Source: Haloferula sp. BvORR071
Lineage (GTDB): Bacteria; Verrucomicrobiota; Verrucomicrobiia; Verrucomicrobiales; Akkermansiaceae
Assembly: GCF_000739615.1 (NCBI RefSeq)
Contig: NZ_BATP01000045.1
Coordinates: 62,001-126,000 of the forward strand
Direction of reading: 5' to 3'
Length of the DNA stretch: 64,000 nt
Made by a program: the position numbers and the translations under genes. Below the pieces are notes generated by a model. The model was given only the letters and a program-made list of their open reading frames with translations. It had not been told where the DNA came from and searched no databases. Of this stretch, positions 17,521 through 28,284 are shown in pieces (within the stretch, counting starts at the first letter, position 1; every line of letters starts with the position of its first letter).

Positions 17521-18183
17521 ATGAACGAGGCGGGATGGAACCATGGGTGGCGGAAGGCGCTGCGGATCTCGCTCGCGGTGCTGCTGATCCCGGTGTCGCT
17601 CTATGCTGCCTGTTTCGTCTGGCGCTTCTGGAGTCCGCAGCTTGGAAAGATTGAGCTGCGGGGGCCTGCCTGCGATTCGAATCGTGTCCTCGTCAAGGTG
17701 AGCAATTCCGGTGAGGGCGGGGGAGGGCTTGACCTGAAGGTTGTGGACTGGCCTTGGACCTTTTGGGAACCGGCGCAGGTTGATCGCTATGTGCCCTTCG
17801 ATGAACCGCCGCGGATGATCCATTGGAGCGGGGACGGCTCAGTGATCGCGGTACGCTCGGAGTATCGGGCCAATCAGCCCGATCCCTTCCAAAAGGCCTA
17901 TGACTTCAAGAATCACCAACTACTGGCGAGCTATAGTCCACCAGGATCGGATGCCTACATCCGGAGGCTGATGGAGGAGCGCGGTGGGATCGGGCTGGAT
18001 GTCGCTGCAAGCGTCGATCATCAGCCGTTGGCGAGGTGGGACGCATGGCTGCCGGGTCGTGCGCTGCCAGCAGGGGTCATGTTGGCAGGGCTGCTGGGAT
18101 CTTGGTGGCTGGTGAGGGGATCGCGGCGGACCCCAATGATCCAAGCTGGCATTCTGCAATTCGCGAAAAGCGGAAGGTCCTGA
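17521..18183 (+). CDS. Hypothetical protein with N- and C-terminal membrane helices
   Basis: 220 residues from ATG 17521. A reading from TTG 17452 is possible but adds no domain. An N-terminal hydrophobic helix (about residues 16-36, ISLAVLLIPVSLYAACFVW) is followed by an extracytoplasmic domain containing W/P-rich strands (VVDWPWTFWEP, then IHWSGDGSVIAVRSEY). A second helix (about 180-197, LPAGVMLAGLLGSWWLV) and a basic tail complete it. No family recognised. It precedes the secreted protease by 51 bases. Confidence 0.55.
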   Translation: MNEAGWNHGWRKALRISLAVLLIPVSLYAACFVWRFWSPQLGKIELRGPACDSNRVLVKVSNSGEGGGGLDLKVVDWPWTFWEPAQVDRYVPFDEPPRMIHWSGDGSVIAVRSEYRANQPDPFQKAYDFKNHQLLASYSPPGSDAYIRRLMEERGGIGLDVAASVDHQPLARWDAWLPGRALPAGVMLAGLLGSWWLVRGSRRTPMIQAGILQFAKSGRS

Positions 18184-18234
18184 TATTCTGGAAAGTCGGC
18201 TCGACCTTTGGCCTCCAGTAGAGATGGTGCGCCC

Positions 18235-20634
18235 ATGCTGCTGCGGACCACCCTTTTGACGACGGTTCTGGGAAGTCTGGCGATCTTGCCGGGTGCGGTG
18301 AAGGCCGAGGAGGGGCCGGGACGTCACCGGGTGACGCCGCTGGAAATCCGTCGCAAGCGGGAAGCGGCGGAGGAAAAAGCGGAGCGGGCCGGGGGCGATT
18401 TCAGCCCGCTGCCACGGGTGCCGCGGATCATCGGCGGCAACCAAGCCATGAGCGGCGAGTATCCGTGGATGGCGGCGCTGGTGAGCGCGGATGAGCCGAG
18501 CAACTACGATGCTTTCTTCTGTGGCGGCTCCCTGATCCATCCCTACTGGGTGCTCACGGCATCGCACTGTGTCGTCGGCAGCAAGGCGGAGGATCTGGAA
18601 GTGGTACTGGGGGCGACGAATTTGAACAGCTCCGCAGGAGTCCAGCGGATCCCGGTGGCGGAGATTGTGATGTCGCCGAAGTTCAATGACTTCACGCTGG
18701 ACCAGGACTTCGCGCTGCTGCGCTTGGCGCAACCGGCGAACGCCTCACTCACACCAATCCCGATGCTTGATGCCGCGGAACTGGCGGTGCCCGGGACCTT
18801 CGCGACAGTGACCGGCTGGGGCGACACGACTGATGGCAACCGCCAGTACCCGGCGCAATTGCAGGAGGTGCAGGTGCCGATCGTGGATCTGGCGGTGGCG
18901 AACGCCACGGCGGCCTACGAGGGCACCCTGACCGAGAACATGCTGCCGGCGGGCTATCAGGCGGGTGGCAAGGATTCCTGCTCGGGCGACAGCGGCGGCC
19001 CGCTGCTGGTGCCCTCGGCGGCGAGTCCGACCGGCTTCATGCAGGCGGGAATCGTGAGCTTCGGCAGCGACCAAGGCTGCGCGGTTCCGGATGCGTATGG
19101 GATTTACTCGCGGGTGGAGAAGTTCCGCCGCTTCATCCTCGGCCATACCTTGCCGAATTATGCGGCTTGGGAGCTGGCGAATGGCCGCAGCGGCGAGCTG
19201 CGCGATCCGGATGGCAATGGTTTCACGAACTTCGAGGACTTCGCCCTGCCCGGGCATGTGCTGGAGAAGACGGTGAGCGGAGGGTTTGCAAAGTTCACCT
19301 GGGTGCGCCCGGCGCTGTCCGGAGAGGTTGACTATATCCTCGAGAATGCGCCATCCACGGCGGGACCGTGGACGGCAAAGGCGGCGACTTTCGTTGGCGT
19401 GGAGCAGATCGCAAGTGACCGTTTGCGGTGGACCGTGCAGCTGCCGCAGGCGCAGGACACCGGGGTCTTCCGGGTGCGGGCAGCGGTTGCCCAGCGAGTG
19501 GAGCGCGGGCCGCGGTTGATCACCTTTGGTAGCGGCGTTAATGGGTCTTTTGATAACACGGGCCTCTTTCCAGCGCCAGTTCCGCCCACGGATTACCAAG
19601 GCTACCGCCTGACGGGCATGACCCCGGGCCAAACAGCGACGGTGACGCTACGCTCGAATGATTTCGATGCCGGGCTGATTCTTCAGGACGCCGCAAACCG
19701 GAGCGTGGATCTGCAGACTTCCTACGGGAATAATGCCGGCGGCGGGACCGGTAAGGACGAGAGCTTGAGCTTCGTTGTTCAGCCGGGAATCGACTATCTG
19801 GTGCAGGTCGTGGGTGTCGGCGGAGCGGGTGGCGACTACGAGCTGAGTTTGTGGAACTCCGCGGCGCAGGCCGCCCTTCCGGCACTGACGATTCCGGCGA
19901 CGGGTAAGCCGAAGAGTGTGAAGGGCCGTATCACGGTGGACGATGCCTATGATCCCTTCTTCCTCCCCGGCGGGGAATATTTGAAGGACGACTATCGTCT
20001 GGAGCTGACTCTCGAGGCCTGGGGCAAGATGCTGGAACTGAGGATGAACTCGAAGGGCCGCGGAGCCGCAGGGATCGATGACTTCATCGGTCTGGTGGAT
20101 GCGGAGAGCGGCAGGCTGGTGACCGGGAATGACAACCTGAACCTCAAGTCGAACAACGCGGTGCTGCGCTTCCTACCGATCCCGGGGAAAGCCTATACGG
20201 TGCGCGCTTCCTCCGCGGAGGAGAATGACACCGGCACCTACGGCTTGAGCGGGGGAGTGCCGAAATTGAGCCCGAAGACGCCGCTGGCGACGATCGCGCT
20301 CGGGGCCACGGCGGCGGGCAAGCTGGGCAAGAGCTCCGAGGTCGACGAACACTACTTCACACCGAAGCGCGACTATCTGCTGGATGCGGTGAACTCGCCG
20401 ACGAGTGTGTTCGTGACCTTGGCGTCGGGGAGTTTCGACGCCTACCTTTTCGTCTTGGATGCGAGCACGCTGCAAATCGTGAAGGAGGCCGACAGCGGCG
20501 GCCCGGCGGGCGGGCTCGACAATGCGCGGGTGGAATTCACCGCCGAACCGGGCAAGCGCTACCTGCTGCGCGCCGCCACCTACAAGGAGACTGAATCGGG
20601 CTCGTATGTGATCGCCACCGGAGTGAACCCCTGA
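18235..20634 (+). CDS. Secreted trypsin-like serine protease with pre-peptidase C-terminal domains
   Basis: 799 residues from ATG 18235, which opens a signal peptide (MLLRTTLLTTVLGSLAI...). A propeptide is followed by a chymotrypsin-fold (S1) domain with the activation site R64-IIGG. The triad is H111 (LTASHCV), D158 (DQDFALL) and S253 (CSGDSGGPL). D247, six residues before the serine, predicts cleavage after Arg/Lys. After the protease domain comes a short linker with DPDGNGFTNFEDFALPG, an EF-hand-like motif common in Verrucomicrobia secreted proteins. Two or more bacterial pre-peptidase C-terminal (PPC) beta-domains fill residues about 410-799. It is probably an extracellular degradative enzyme. 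The next small gene starts 12 bases later. Confidence 0.92.
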   Translation: MLLRTTLLTTVLGSLAILPGAVKAEEGPGRHRVTPLEIRRKREAAEEKAERAGGDFSPLPRVPRIIGGNQAMSGEYPWMAALVSADEPSNYDAFFCGGSLIHPYWVLTASHCVVGSKAEDLEVVLGATNLNSSAGVQRIPVAEIVMSPKFNDFTLDQDFALLRLAQPANASLTPIPMLDAAELAVPGTFATVTGWGDTTDGNRQYPAQLQEVQVPIVDLAVANATAAYEGTLTENMLPAGYQAGGKDSCSGDSGGPLLVPSAASPTGFMQAGIVSFGSDQGCAVPDAYGIYSRVEKFRRFILGHTLPNYAAWELANGRSGELRDPDGNGFTNFEDFALPGHVLEKTVSGGFAKFTWVRPALSGEVDYILENAPSTAGPWTAKAATFVGVEQIASDRLRWTVQLPQAQDTGVFRVRAAVAQRVERGPRLITFGSGVNGSFDNTGLFPAPVPPTDYQGYRLTGMTPGQTATVTLRSNDFDAGLILQDAANRSVDLQTSYGNNAGGGTGKDESLSFVVQPGIDYLVQVVGVGGAGGDYELSLWNSAAQAALPALTIPATGKPKSVKGRITVDDAYDPFFLPGGEYLKDDYRLELTLEAWGKMLELRMNSKGRGAAGIDDFIGLVDAESGRLVTGNDNLNLKSNNAVLRFLPIPGKAYTVRASSAEENDTGTYGLSGGVPKLSPKTPLATIALGATAAGKLGKSSEVDEHYFTPKRDYLLDAVNSPTSVFVTLASGSFDAYLFVLDASTLQIVKEADSGGPAGGLDNARVEFTAEPGKRYLLRAATYKETESGSYVIATGVNP

Positions 20635-20646
20635 TAGCCCGCAGTC

Positions 20647-20985
20647 ATGCCGCCTGAGATCCCGATTTACGAAGAAACCTGGTTTGTGCCCGCGCTCTTG
20701 GGCGGGCTGCTGCTTTTCCAAGTGCTGTTGCTGCTTGTGGTGCTGGCGCTCTCCGGAAAGGTCTCGCGGCTGGCGCGGATGATCGCCGCGCGGGATGCCG
20801 GGCCGGCGGCCGGCCCCGAACTGACGCAGAAGAAGGAGGAGAACTCCGAGCAGAAGAAGCAGTTCGCCAAGTTCCTGGAGGAAAATCCCTCCCGCAAGGA
20901 ACTGCCGAAGAAGGAGCAATTCGCCGAATTTCGTAAGTGGCGGGATGAGAAGGGCTTGAATTGGAAATCGGCAGGGGAGGGGTGA
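20647..20985 (+). CDS. Small membrane-anchored hypothetical protein with charged tail
   Basis: 112 residues. A transmembrane helix at about residues 13-37 (FVPALLGGLLLFQVLLLLVV) is followed by a highly charged helical tail (QKKEENSEQKKQFAKFLEE, EFRKWRDEKGLNWK) that may form a coiled coil. It starts 12 bases after the protease gene and is probably co-transcribed. Family not recognised. Confidence 0.55.
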   Translation: MPPEIPIYEETWFVPALLGGLLLFQVLLLLVVLALSGKVSRLARMIAARDAGPAAGPELTQKKEENSEQKKQFAKFLEENPSRKELPKKEQFAEFRKWRDEKGLNWKSAGEG

Positions 20986-21217
20986 GATTCAGCCCGCCGA
21001 GCTGGGCTAACGATGGCTCCAAGTCTCCCGGCTGACATGTGGGGATGCAGGGAAATCCATTGCGTTTTCGGCGATTGGGGTGGGGAAACCATGAAGCTTC
21101 CTCATTCGTTCGGAGGGTTTTTGGATTCCTTGAGGTTTTTCCGGTTGCCAGTGCGGAGTGGTCTAATCAACCTTCTCGCCCGCCGCCGGAAATACACTCC
21201 GGTTGCACTGCAAAAAC

Positions 21218-21239
21218 GCTTGTGAAAAATTTCACAAGC
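21218..21239. promoter_or_regulatory. CRP/FNR-family operator-like palindrome upstream of the ACIII operon
   Basis: A perfect 22-base palindrome with 10-base arms (21218-21227 and 21230-21239). Its core TGTGA-AAAATT-TCACA (21221-21236) is exactly the TGTGA-N6-TCACA consensus for CRP/FNR-superfamily regulators. Its centre is 52 bases before the actA start codon. A TTGCAC at 21203-21208 with AAAATT 17 bases later could be a weak promoter overlapped by the site. Whether it activates or represses cannot be read from sequence. The rest of the 295-base gap (20986-21280) shows nothing clear. Confidence 0.65.
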
Positions 21240-21280
21240 ACCCAGATTTTCCCCGCCGAGCACCTCGTCGCAGCACTGTC

Positions 21281-21994
21281 ATGGCCAATTTCTTCCCGCG
21301 CTGGACCAATTTTCTGCCCCTGAAAATCGCCATTTGTGCAGGTGCCGTGGCCACTGGCGCGGTCTTCGCCTTCACTTACTACGCGACGCCGAAGACCCTT
21401 GCCGCGGGCTACCAGCCTTCGCAGCCGATCCCGTTTTCACACAAAATTCACGTGGATCAGTTGGGTTTGGATTGCCGCTACTGCCACTCCTTCGAGGATG
21501 TTTCGGGCACTTCGAACGTTCCGGGCAGCAACACCTGCTGGAACTGTCACCAGCACGTCCGCAAGGACAGCCCGAAGCTGCAGCCGCTGCGTGACCGCAT
21601 GGATCCGACCCTGAAGTCCCCGGACTTCGGCAAGCCAGTGAAGTGGGTGCGGGTCCACAAGCTGCCCGACTACGTCTATTTCAACCACTCCGCGCACTTG
21701 AACCGCGGGATTTCCTGCCAGAGCTGCCACGGCGACGTGGATCGCATGGAAACGGTCTACCAGAAGAACAGCCTCTCGATGGGCTGGTGCCTGGAGTGCC
21801 ACCGCGCGCCGGAGAATCACCTCCGTCCGCTGGAAGAAGTCTTCAACCTGAAGTACGACCCGCAAGTCTACTTCAACGAGCATCAGGCGGAAATGCAGAA
21901 CCTGGGCGTCAAGAAGCCCGAGGATCTCGGCAAGGTGCTCAAGGAGCACTGGAACATCCACTCCAAGGAGACCTGCGCGACCTGCCACCATTGA
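21281..21994 (+). CDS. actA: ACIII pentaheme cytochrome c subunit ActA
   Basis: 237 residues from ATG 21281. An N-terminal membrane anchor (about residues 12-32) is followed by five heme c sites: CRYCH (65-69), CWNCH (86-90), CQSCH (146-150), CLECH (170-174) and CATCH (232-236). Five CxxCH motifs at this length, right before a fused molybdopterin-fold/Fe-S gene and an NrfD-like gene, identify ActA of Alternative Complex III. It relays electrons from the quinol-oxidising core to soluble or membrane cytochrome c on the periplasmic side. It is the first gene of a 15-gene plus-strand operon. The upstream in-frame start at 21203 lies inside the regulatory palindrome region and was rejected. Confidence 0.93.
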   Translation: MANFFPRWTNFLPLKIAICAGAVATGAVFAFTYYATPKTLAAGYQPSQPIPFSHKIHVDQLGLDCRYCHSFEDVSGTSNVPGSNTCWNCHQHVRKDSPKLQPLRDRMDPTLKSPDFGKPVKWVRVHKLPDYVYFNHSAHLNRGISCQSCHGDVDRMETVYQKNSLSMGWCLECHRAPENHLRPLEEVFNLKYDPQVYFNEHQAEMQNLGVKKPEDLGKVLKEHWNIHSKETCATCHH

Positions 21995-22072
21995 TCTGAT
22001 CCATTCGTTCCCGCTGCGGCACGAGCCGATTCCTTTCCTTCTTTTTCTGATTCTTCGTCCGATCCATCGCCC

Positions 22073-25000
22073 ATGAGCAAGCGCATCTGGCAACACCCCG
22101 AAGTTCCCGCCGATGAAACCACCGTTTCGTGGCGGAGCGTCGGTCAGCTTGAGGACACCCCGCACTTCCGCTCCTGGATGGAGCGCGAGTTCCCGCAGGG
22201 CGTGGCGGAAATGGCGAATGAGGAAGATGCCGAGGTTTCCCGGCGCTCCTTCATGAAGCTGATGGGCGCCTCGACCGCACTGGCAGGTTTCGGCCTCGCC
22301 GCTTGCCGTCGCCCGGAAAGCTACATCATTCCCTACAACAAGGCGCCGGAGTGGGTGATCCCGGGCAAGGCGACCTACTACGCATCCAGCATGCCGCGCC
22401 CCGGTGGTGCCGTGCCGCTGGTGGTGACCACTTTTGAAGGCCGCCCGACCAAGGTCGCGCCGAACTCGCTGCACCCGGACATGAGCGGCACGGATGCCTT
22501 CGCTCAGGCCTCGGTGCTGGATCTCTACTCGCCCTCACGCTCGCGCACGGTGCTCAACAACGCCCAGGCTTCCAGCCGCGCGGAGTTCGAGAAGGTGTTG
22601 GCGACGGTGGCAGCGGATGGCGCGGCGAAAGTTGCCTTCGTCTTCGGCCACGATGATTCCCCGACCCGGGCACGCCTGATCAAGGACCTGAAGGCCAAGT
22701 TCAAGGCCGCTGAGTTCTTCGCCTACGAGGCGCTTGAAGGGACCCAGGTGCTCGCCGATGGCGTGGCCCAAGTGGTTGATTTCGAGAAAGCGGATAAGAT
22801 CCTCTCGCTCGACAGCGATTTCCTCTGCCTCGACGGGCAAGGCAAGACCAGTGCCTTCTTCAATCGCCGCAAGCCGGAAGGCGCGGCCTACGACAAGAAG
22901 GCCAATCCGGATTCGATGAACCGCCTCTACGTGGTGGAGAGCGTCTACTCGATGACCGGTGGTATGGCCGACCACCGCCTGCGCGTGGCCCCGAGCCAAG
23001 TGCTGCGGGTGGCCGCCCAGATCGCCCGCGAACTGGGCGTGAACGCCGGCTCCGCGGTGGAAGCGATCACTGACGAGAAGCATCTCAAGTGGATCAAGGC
23101 GCTGGCCGCCGACCTCAAGGCCTCCGGCAGCAAGTCGGTGGTGCTGGCCGGTTCCCGCCAATCGGCTGCGGTGCAGCAGATTGCGCTGGCCATCAACGCG
23201 GCGCTCAGCAGCGCGGCGGTGAAGGGCGTGAAGCGCGATACCAGCGGTCTCGGCAACTTCGACGGGCTGGTGGAAAAGCTGAAGGGCGGCGCGATCGACA
23301 CGCTGTTCCTTTTGACCCCGGCCAACCCGGTTTACGATGCGCCGGCGAATGCTGGATTCGAGGCCGCGATGGCCAAGGCCAAGACCGTGATTCATCTCGG
23401 CAGCCGCACCGATGCCACCGCCCACAAGGCGACTTGGCACGTGCCGGTAACCCACTATCTGGAGAGCTGGGGCGACGGGCGGACCCTGACCGGGGTCTAC
23501 ACCGTGGTGCAGCCGATGATCCTGCCGCTCTACGGCGATTGCGTGAGCGAGCTGGAATTGCTGGCAGCGTTGCTGACCGCCGATGGCAAGCTGATCACCG
23601 GCGAGACCGCGGATGGCAAGCCTTCCCCGGCCTACGACGCGGTGCGCGCGACCTTCGAAGCGATCGGCGGCAAGGGCGACGAGCCTTGGAAGAAGCTGCT
23701 GCGCGACGGTTTCCACGCCAAGTCCACTTACGAATCGGCTGAGCTCACCGCAGCGGCTGGAACCATCTCGGCGCCGCCGGCGGCGAGCGGAGTGGAAGTG
23801 ATTTTCTCGACCGACGGTTCGGTCTATGACGGCCGTTGGATCGACAATGGCTGGCTGCAAGAAGCCCCCGATCCGATCTCGAAGATTTCCTGGGACAATG
23901 CCGCGCTGATCGCGCCGGAGACCGCGAAGAACCTCGGGATCTACGATGAGATCGTGCAACTGGAGACCGAGCGTGCGGCCAAGAGCCCGGACGCGGAAGG
24001 TCCTCAACGCACCGGTCCGCTGATCAAGGTCAAGGTCAACGGCGAAGAGCTGGTCCTGCCAGCCATGATCGCTTTCGGCCAAGCCGAGAACACGGTGGTG
24101 ATCCCGCTGGGTTACGGCCAAGGCTTCGACAAGGAAGACAAGTTCAACCGGAATGCCAAGGGCAACTCCCCGGCCAGCCACGTCGGCTTGGTGGGTGTGA
24201 ACTCGGGCTTCAATGCCTACCCGCTGCGCCACTCGGAGACGAAGTACTTCGCCACCGGCGCAAGCGTCGAGAAGGCGGAAGGCAAGTATCCGCTGGCCCT
24301 CGTGCAGGAGCACTTCGCGATGTATGGCCGCGCGCTGGCCCGCGAGATCTCCACGATGGAGGACGAGAAGAAGGGGGATTTCGCCGAGCAGCTCCAGAAC
24401 GTCGCGAAGCAGGGCAACGACGCCCACGCGCCGGAAAACATTTCTCTCTACAAGCAGGAAGACAAGAAGGGTGATCCCCACCTGAGTGACAAGATTCACC
24501 AGTGGGGGATGACGATCGACCTGTCGTCCTGCATGGGCTGCAACGCCTGTCTCGTCGCCTGCCAGGCCGAGAACAACATCCCGATCGTGGGCAAGGAGCA
24601 GGTCATGAAGGGCCGCGAAATGCACTGGATCCGGATGGACCGCTACTTCGCCATCGAGAAGCCCGAGGCCGGCAAGGAAAAGGACGTCTTCGACCTCGGC
24701 AACCCGGCGCTGGTTCCGCAACCGGTGGCCTGCATGCAGTGCGAAAGCGCGCCTTGCGAAACGGTTTGCCCGGTGAACGCCACGGTTCACGACCAGGAAG
24801 GCCTGAACGTGATGGCCTACAACCGCTGCATCGGCACCCGCTACTGCGCGAACAACTGCCCGTATAAGGCCCGCCGTTTCAACTTCTTCGACTACAACAA
24901 GCGCAACCCGCTGATCGCCCACAACCTCTACAAGGGTCCCTTCGGCGAGAAGCAAGTCGGGACCGCGCCGCACCTGCAGCGCAACCCGAACGTCTCGGTC

Positions 25001-25393
25001 CGCATGCGCGGCGTGATGGAAAAGTGCACCTACTGCGTGCAGCGCCTGAAGGACGCCAAGATCCGCCAGAAGCGCGGCCAGAAGCAGGAAGTCCTGCTGA
25101 CCGGCGAGCGTTCCTCGCAGCTCAGCGTGAGCAACGAGACCCTGCGGATCCCAGTGGACTCCGTGAAGGTCGCCTGCCAAGAGGCCTGCCCGGCCGGTGG
25201 CATCGAGTTCGGCAACCTGCTCGACGAGGATAAGTCCGTGATGGGCCGCGCCAAGAAGAGCGAGCGCAACTACGAGCTTCTGCACTACATCGGCACCAAG
25301 CCGCGCACGACCTACCTGGCGCGGGTGAAGAATCCGAATCCGACGATGCCGGACGCGCCTTCCATCGGCAAGGCGACGATCCACATGCACTAA
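22073..25393 (+). CDS. actB: ACIII iron-sulfur/molybdopterin-fold subunit ActB
   Basis: 1106 residues. A Tat-like segment ([20 protein letters not shown], near residues 57-76) precedes a molybdopterin-oxidoreductase-like domain (about residues 80-800). In characterised ACIII this domain binds no Mo cofactor. The C-terminal ferredoxin-like domain has four cysteine clusters: [12 protein letters not shown] near residue 820, [24 protein letters not shown], and CTYCVQRL with CQEACPAGG. This is the B1-B2 fusion typical of ActB. It carries electrons within the periplasmic arm to the ActA hemes. Long open frames on the opposite strand are coding shadows. Confidence 0.93.
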   Translation: MSKRIWQHPEVPADETTVSWRSVGQLEDTPHFRSWMEREFPQGVAEMANEEDAEVSRRSFMKLMGASTALAGFGLAACRRPESYIIPYNKAPEWVIPGKATYYASSMPRPGGAVPLVVTTFEGRPTKVAPNSLHPDMSGTDAFAQASVLDLYSPSRSRTVLNNAQASSRAEFEKVLATVAADGAAKVAFVFGHDDSPTRARLIKDLKAKFKAAEFFAYEALEGTQVLADGVAQVVDFEKADKILSLDSDFLCLDGQGKTSAFFNRRKPEGAAYDKKANPDSMNRLYVVESVYSMTGGMADHRLRVAPSQVLRVAAQIARELGVNAGSAVEAITDEKHLKWIKALAADLKASGSKSVVLAGSRQSAAVQQIALAINAALSSAAVKGVKRDTSGLGNFDGLVEKLKGGAIDTLFLLTPANPVYDAPANAGFEAAMAKAKTVIHLGSRTDATAHKATWHVPVTHYLESWGDGRTLTGVYTVVQPMILPLYGDCVSELELLAALLTADGKLITGETADGKPSPAYDAVRATFEAIGGKGDEPWKKLLRDGFHAKSTYESAELTAAAGTISAPPAASGVEVIFSTDGSVYDGRWIDNGWLQEAPDPISKISWDNAALIAPETAKNLGIYDEIVQLETERAAKSPDAEGPQRTGPLIKVKVNGEELVLPAMIAFGQAENTVVIPLGYGQGFDKEDKFNRNAKGNSPASHVGLVGVNSGFNAYPLRHSETKYFATGASVEKAEGKYPLALVQEHFAMYGRALAREISTMEDEKKGDFAEQLQNVAKQGNDAHAPENISLYKQEDKKGDPHLSDKIHQWGMTIDLSSCMGCNACLVACQAENNIPIVGKEQVMKGREMHWIRMDRYFAIEKPEAGKEKDVFDLGNPALVPQPVACMQCESAPCETVCPVNATVHDQEGLNVMAYNRCIGTRYCANNCPYKARRFNFFDYNKRNPLIAHNLYKGPFGEKQVGTAPHLQRNPNVSVRMRGVMEKCTYCVQRLKDAKIRQKRGQKQEVLLTGERSSQLSVSNETLRIPVDSVKVACQEACPAGGIEFGNLLDEDKSVMGRAKKSERNYELLHYIGTKPRTTYLARVKNPNPTMPDAPSIGKATIHMH

Positions 25394-25418
25394 GACGCAT
25401 CTCCAATTTCCAATTACC

Positions 25419-26906
25419 ATGGGAGCCACTTCCACAGAACATGCGCCGAGCGAGACGCGGCAGGGACCAAAGATCCCGGTGCTGGAGCGCGAGAACCTTA
25501 TCCTGAGCGGTCGTTCGTACCACTGGATCACCGAGCGCATCGTCGGCGTGGTGGAGAACCGCCAGCCCTTCTTGTGGTGGCTGCTCTTCATCCCCTGCGC
25601 GCTGATCGCGATGGTCGGCGTCGGCATGGGCCTGACCTACCTCGTTTCGACGGGTGTCGGTGTCTGGGGCATGTCGAACCGCGTCTTCTGGGGTTGGGAC
25701 ATCACCAACTTCGTGTTCTGGATCGGTATCGGTCACGCGGGAACCCTGATCTCCGCGGTGCTCTTCCTAACCCGGCAGAATTGGCGAACGTCAATTAACC
25801 GAGCGGCGGAGGCCATGACCATCTTCGCGGTGATGTGCGCCGGCATTTTCCCGGCATTCCACGTCGGTCGTGTCTGGATGGCCTGGTTCCTGGCCCCGAT
25901 CCCGAACGCCAACGCGATCTGGCAGAACTTCAAGTCGCCGCTGCTGTGGGATGTGTTCGCGGTTTCGACCTACTTCACGATCTCGCTGATCTTCTGGTAT
26001 CTCGGCATGGTGCCGGACCTCGCGACCATCCGCGACCGCTGCAAGCCGGGCCTGCGCAAGATGCTCTACGGCATCTTCTCCCTCGGCTGGCGCGGTGGTA
26101 ACCGCCAGTGGAGCCACTACGAAATGGCCTACCTGTTGCTGGCCTCGCTCTCGACCCCGCTGGTGCTTTCCGTGCACTCGGTCGTGTCCTTCGACTTCGC
26201 CACCTCGATTGTTCCCGGCTGGCACACCACCATCTTCCCGCCGTACTTCGTCGCAGGCGCCATCTTCGGTGGCTTCGCGATGGTGCTCACCATCATGGTC
26301 CCAGCTCGCCAGATCTACGGCCTGCACGACCTGATCACGATGAAGCACATCGACAACATGGCGAAGATCATCCTGCTGACCGGCACGATCGTCGGCTACG
26401 CCTACCTGATGGAGCTCTTCGTGGCCTACTACTCGGGTGCGAAGTATGAGATGGACGCCTTCAAGTATCGCATCACCGGTCCTTACTGGTGGGCTTACCT
26501 GGCGATGATGAGCTGCAACGTGCTGTCGCCCCAGATCTTCTGGTTCAAGGCTGCTCGCGAGAACCTGTGGGTAATCATGGGAGTCTCCATGTGCGTGAAC
26601 GCCGGCATGTGGTTCGAGCGCTTCGTGATCATTGTGACCACCTTGGCGCGCATGTTCCTGCCGGGTGACTGGAAGTCCTACAGCCCGAGCTACGTGGAGA
26701 TGGCCCTGTTCATCGGCACCATCGGCATGTTCCTGGCGCTCTTCCTCCTCTTCCTGCGCTTCCTGCCTTGCATCAACATTGCCGAAGTGAAGTGGACCCT
26801 CAAGGAGTCCGACCCGCACTTCGACGACCACCACGACCATCCGGATGAAGGGGTCCAGACGATCCCTTCCTATCAGCACGAGCTGCACTCGAATGCCAAG
26901 GCATGA
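25419..26906 (+). CDS. actC: ACIII integral membrane subunit ActC (NrfD/PsrC family)
   Basis: 495 residues with about ten transmembrane helices of the NrfD/PsrC type, beginning near residue 47 ([20 protein letters not shown]) and ending near residue 450. [20 protein letters not shown] and [14 protein letters not shown] are characteristic of ActC. The family provides the quinol-binding site and a proposed proton path. It starts 25 bases after actB. The C-terminal His/Asp-rich tail ([14 protein letters not shown]) is extramembranous. Confidence 0.92.
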   Translation: MGATSTEHAPSETRQGPKIPVLERENLILSGRSYHWITERIVGVVENRQPFLWWLLFIPCALIAMVGVGMGLTYLVSTGVGVWGMSNRVFWGWDITNFVFWIGIGHAGTLISAVLFLTRQNWRTSINRAAEAMTIFAVMCAGIFPAFHVGRVWMAWFLAPIPNANAIWQNFKSPLLWDVFAVSTYFTISLIFWYLGMVPDLATIRDRCKPGLRKMLYGIFSLGWRGGNRQWSHYEMAYLLLASLSTPLVLSVHSVVSFDFATSIVPGWHTTIFPPYFVAGAIFGGFAMVLTIMVPARQIYGLHDLITMKHIDNMAKIILLTGTIVGYAYLMELFVAYYSGAKYEMDAFKYRITGPYWWAYLAMMSCNVLSPQIFWFKAARENLWVIMGVSMCVNAGMWFERFVIIVTTLARMFLPGDWKSYSPSYVEMALFIGTIGMFLALFLLFLRFLPCINIAEVKWTLKESDPHFDDHHDHPDEGVQTIPSYQHELHSNAKA

Positions 26907-26956
26907 GCCGCCCGGGGCCAGTGATTTGAAATTTCAGATTTAAGAATTCCTAGAAC

Positions 26957-27511
26957 GTGAGCACCACCCGCAAACGAGTTTACGGATACCTCGCCGAGTT
27001 CGGCAGCGCTTCCGCCCTGTACAAGGCGGCGGAGAAGGTGCGCGATGCCGGCTTCCGCAAGTGGGATTGCCACACGCCGTACCCGGTCCACGGACTGGAT
27101 GGGGCGATGGGGATGAAGCGCTCGATCCTGCCGTGGTTCGTGTTCTTCGGCGGCATGCTGGGGACCGCGACCGGCTTCGGCTTGGCCTACATCACCCAGG
27201 TGGAGATCTACCCGACGGTGGTGCAAGCAAAGCCGGCCAACCTCTTCACCGTGCCGGCTTTCTTCCCGATCATGTTCGAGCTGACGATCCTGTTCTCGGG
27301 TTTCACCACGCTCTTCGGCCTGCTGGCACTGATGAAGCTGCCGCGCCTCAACCACCCGCTGTTCGCCAGCCGCCAATTCCACCGCGCGACGGACGACGCC
27401 TTCTTCATCGCGCTCGAAGCGCGCGACCCGAAGTTCCACTTCGATAAGACCCGGGCCTTCCTTGAGGAGATCGGTGGCAAGAGCATCGAACTCGTCGAAG
27501 AGGAGGACTGA
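26957..27511 (+). CDS. actD: ACIII membrane subunit ActD (DUF3341)
   Basis: 184 residues from a GTG start at 26957 (next residues STTRKRVYGYLAEF). The DUF3341 pattern is clear: VYGYLAEFGSASALYKAA near the start, then DCHTPYPVHGLD, then two transmembrane helices (about residues 57-80 and 95-120), and a C-terminal globular part ending IELVEEED. In ACIII structures ActD is a two-helix peripheral subunit packed beside ActC/ActF. It lies in the expected position between actC and actE. Confidence 0.9.
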   Translation: MSTTRKRVYGYLAEFGSASALYKAAEKVRDAGFRKWDCHTPYPVHGLDGAMGMKRSILPWFVFFGGMLGTATGFGLAYITQVEIYPTVVQAKPANLFTVPAFFPIMFELTILFSGFTTLFGLLALMKLPRLNHPLFASRQFHRATDDAFFIALEARDPKFHFDKTRAFLEEIGGKSIELVEEED

Positions 27512-27559
27512 TCCTCGCTATCCCTTTCCGCTTACCGCCTTCCGAATACCGATTTCGCC

Positions 27560-28264
27560 GTGAAATACTTCTTCATCGCCTACGCGATTATCGCGGCCCT
27601 GTTCATCGGCTTGATGCCGGCACGGGGTTCGAAGAGCCCGAACGCACCCTTCCGCCTGTTCCCGGACATGGATGAGCAGGACAAGCTGAAGGCGCAGAAG
27701 CCGGATGACTTCTTCGCGGACGGCCAGGGCGGGCGCTTGCCGGTGCACGGCACGCAGGCACTGGGCTTCAATCCCGAAGGCTCGAAAGAGATCGGCGGCA
27801 TTCCAGAAATGGAATTCGGCGGTGGCACTGGCTACTACGCAACCGGCGGGATCGACGGCTACTACGCCAACGGCATGCCCGAGGAGCTTGGGCTCACCGA
27901 CGAGAACGTGGGTGCTTTCCTGCGCCGCGGCGAGGAAGCCTTCAACATCAACTGCTCGATCTGCCACGGCAAGTCGGCGGACGGGCAGGGGATCACCGGC
28001 CAGTTCGGCGTTCCCGGCATCGCCAACCTGACCGACGATACCAAGAAGCAGACGGTCTATCCGGACGGCCGGATGTTTGAGGTGATCACCAACGGCAAGG
28101 GCCAGATGGGCTCCTACAAACACAACGTGCCGCTGCGCGACCGCTGGGCGATCATCGCCTACGTCCGCACGCTGCAATACGCCCGCAAGGCTCCCTATGA
28201 AGGTGCGGTGAAGGCCGCCTACGACAAGGGCATCGCCGAACAGCAAGCCAAGGCAGGCAAGTAA
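27560..28264 (+). CDS. actE: ACIII monoheme cytochrome c subunit ActE
   Basis: 234 residues from GTG 27560 (KYFFIAYAIIAALFIGLMPA is the anchor or signal). A single heme c site, CSICH, lies at residues 132-136, followed by GKSADGQG and downstream Met residues that can supply the sixth ligand. Length, one heme and position before actF fit ActE. It is thought to sit at the periplasmic face and to mediate electron exit with ActA. Confidence 0.9.
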   Translation: MKYFFIAYAIIAALFIGLMPARGSKSPNAPFRLFPDMDEQDKLKAQKPDDFFADGQGGRLPVHGTQALGFNPEGSKEIGGIPEMEFGGGTGYYATGGIDGYYANGMPEELGLTDENVGAFLRRGEEAFNINCSICHGKSADGQGITGQFGVPGIANLTDDTKKQTVYPDGRMFEVITNGKGQMGSYKHNVPLRDRWAIIAYVRTLQYARKAPYEGAVKAAYDKGIAEQQAKAGK

Positions 28265-28284
28265 GAAACCTTTTCCCCAACGAG

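Noticed and set aside
22535-25627. A 1030-codon open frame antisense to actB
   Set aside because: It mirrors a strongly conserved gene and encodes no recognisable domain; such antisense frames are expected in GC-rich coding DNA.
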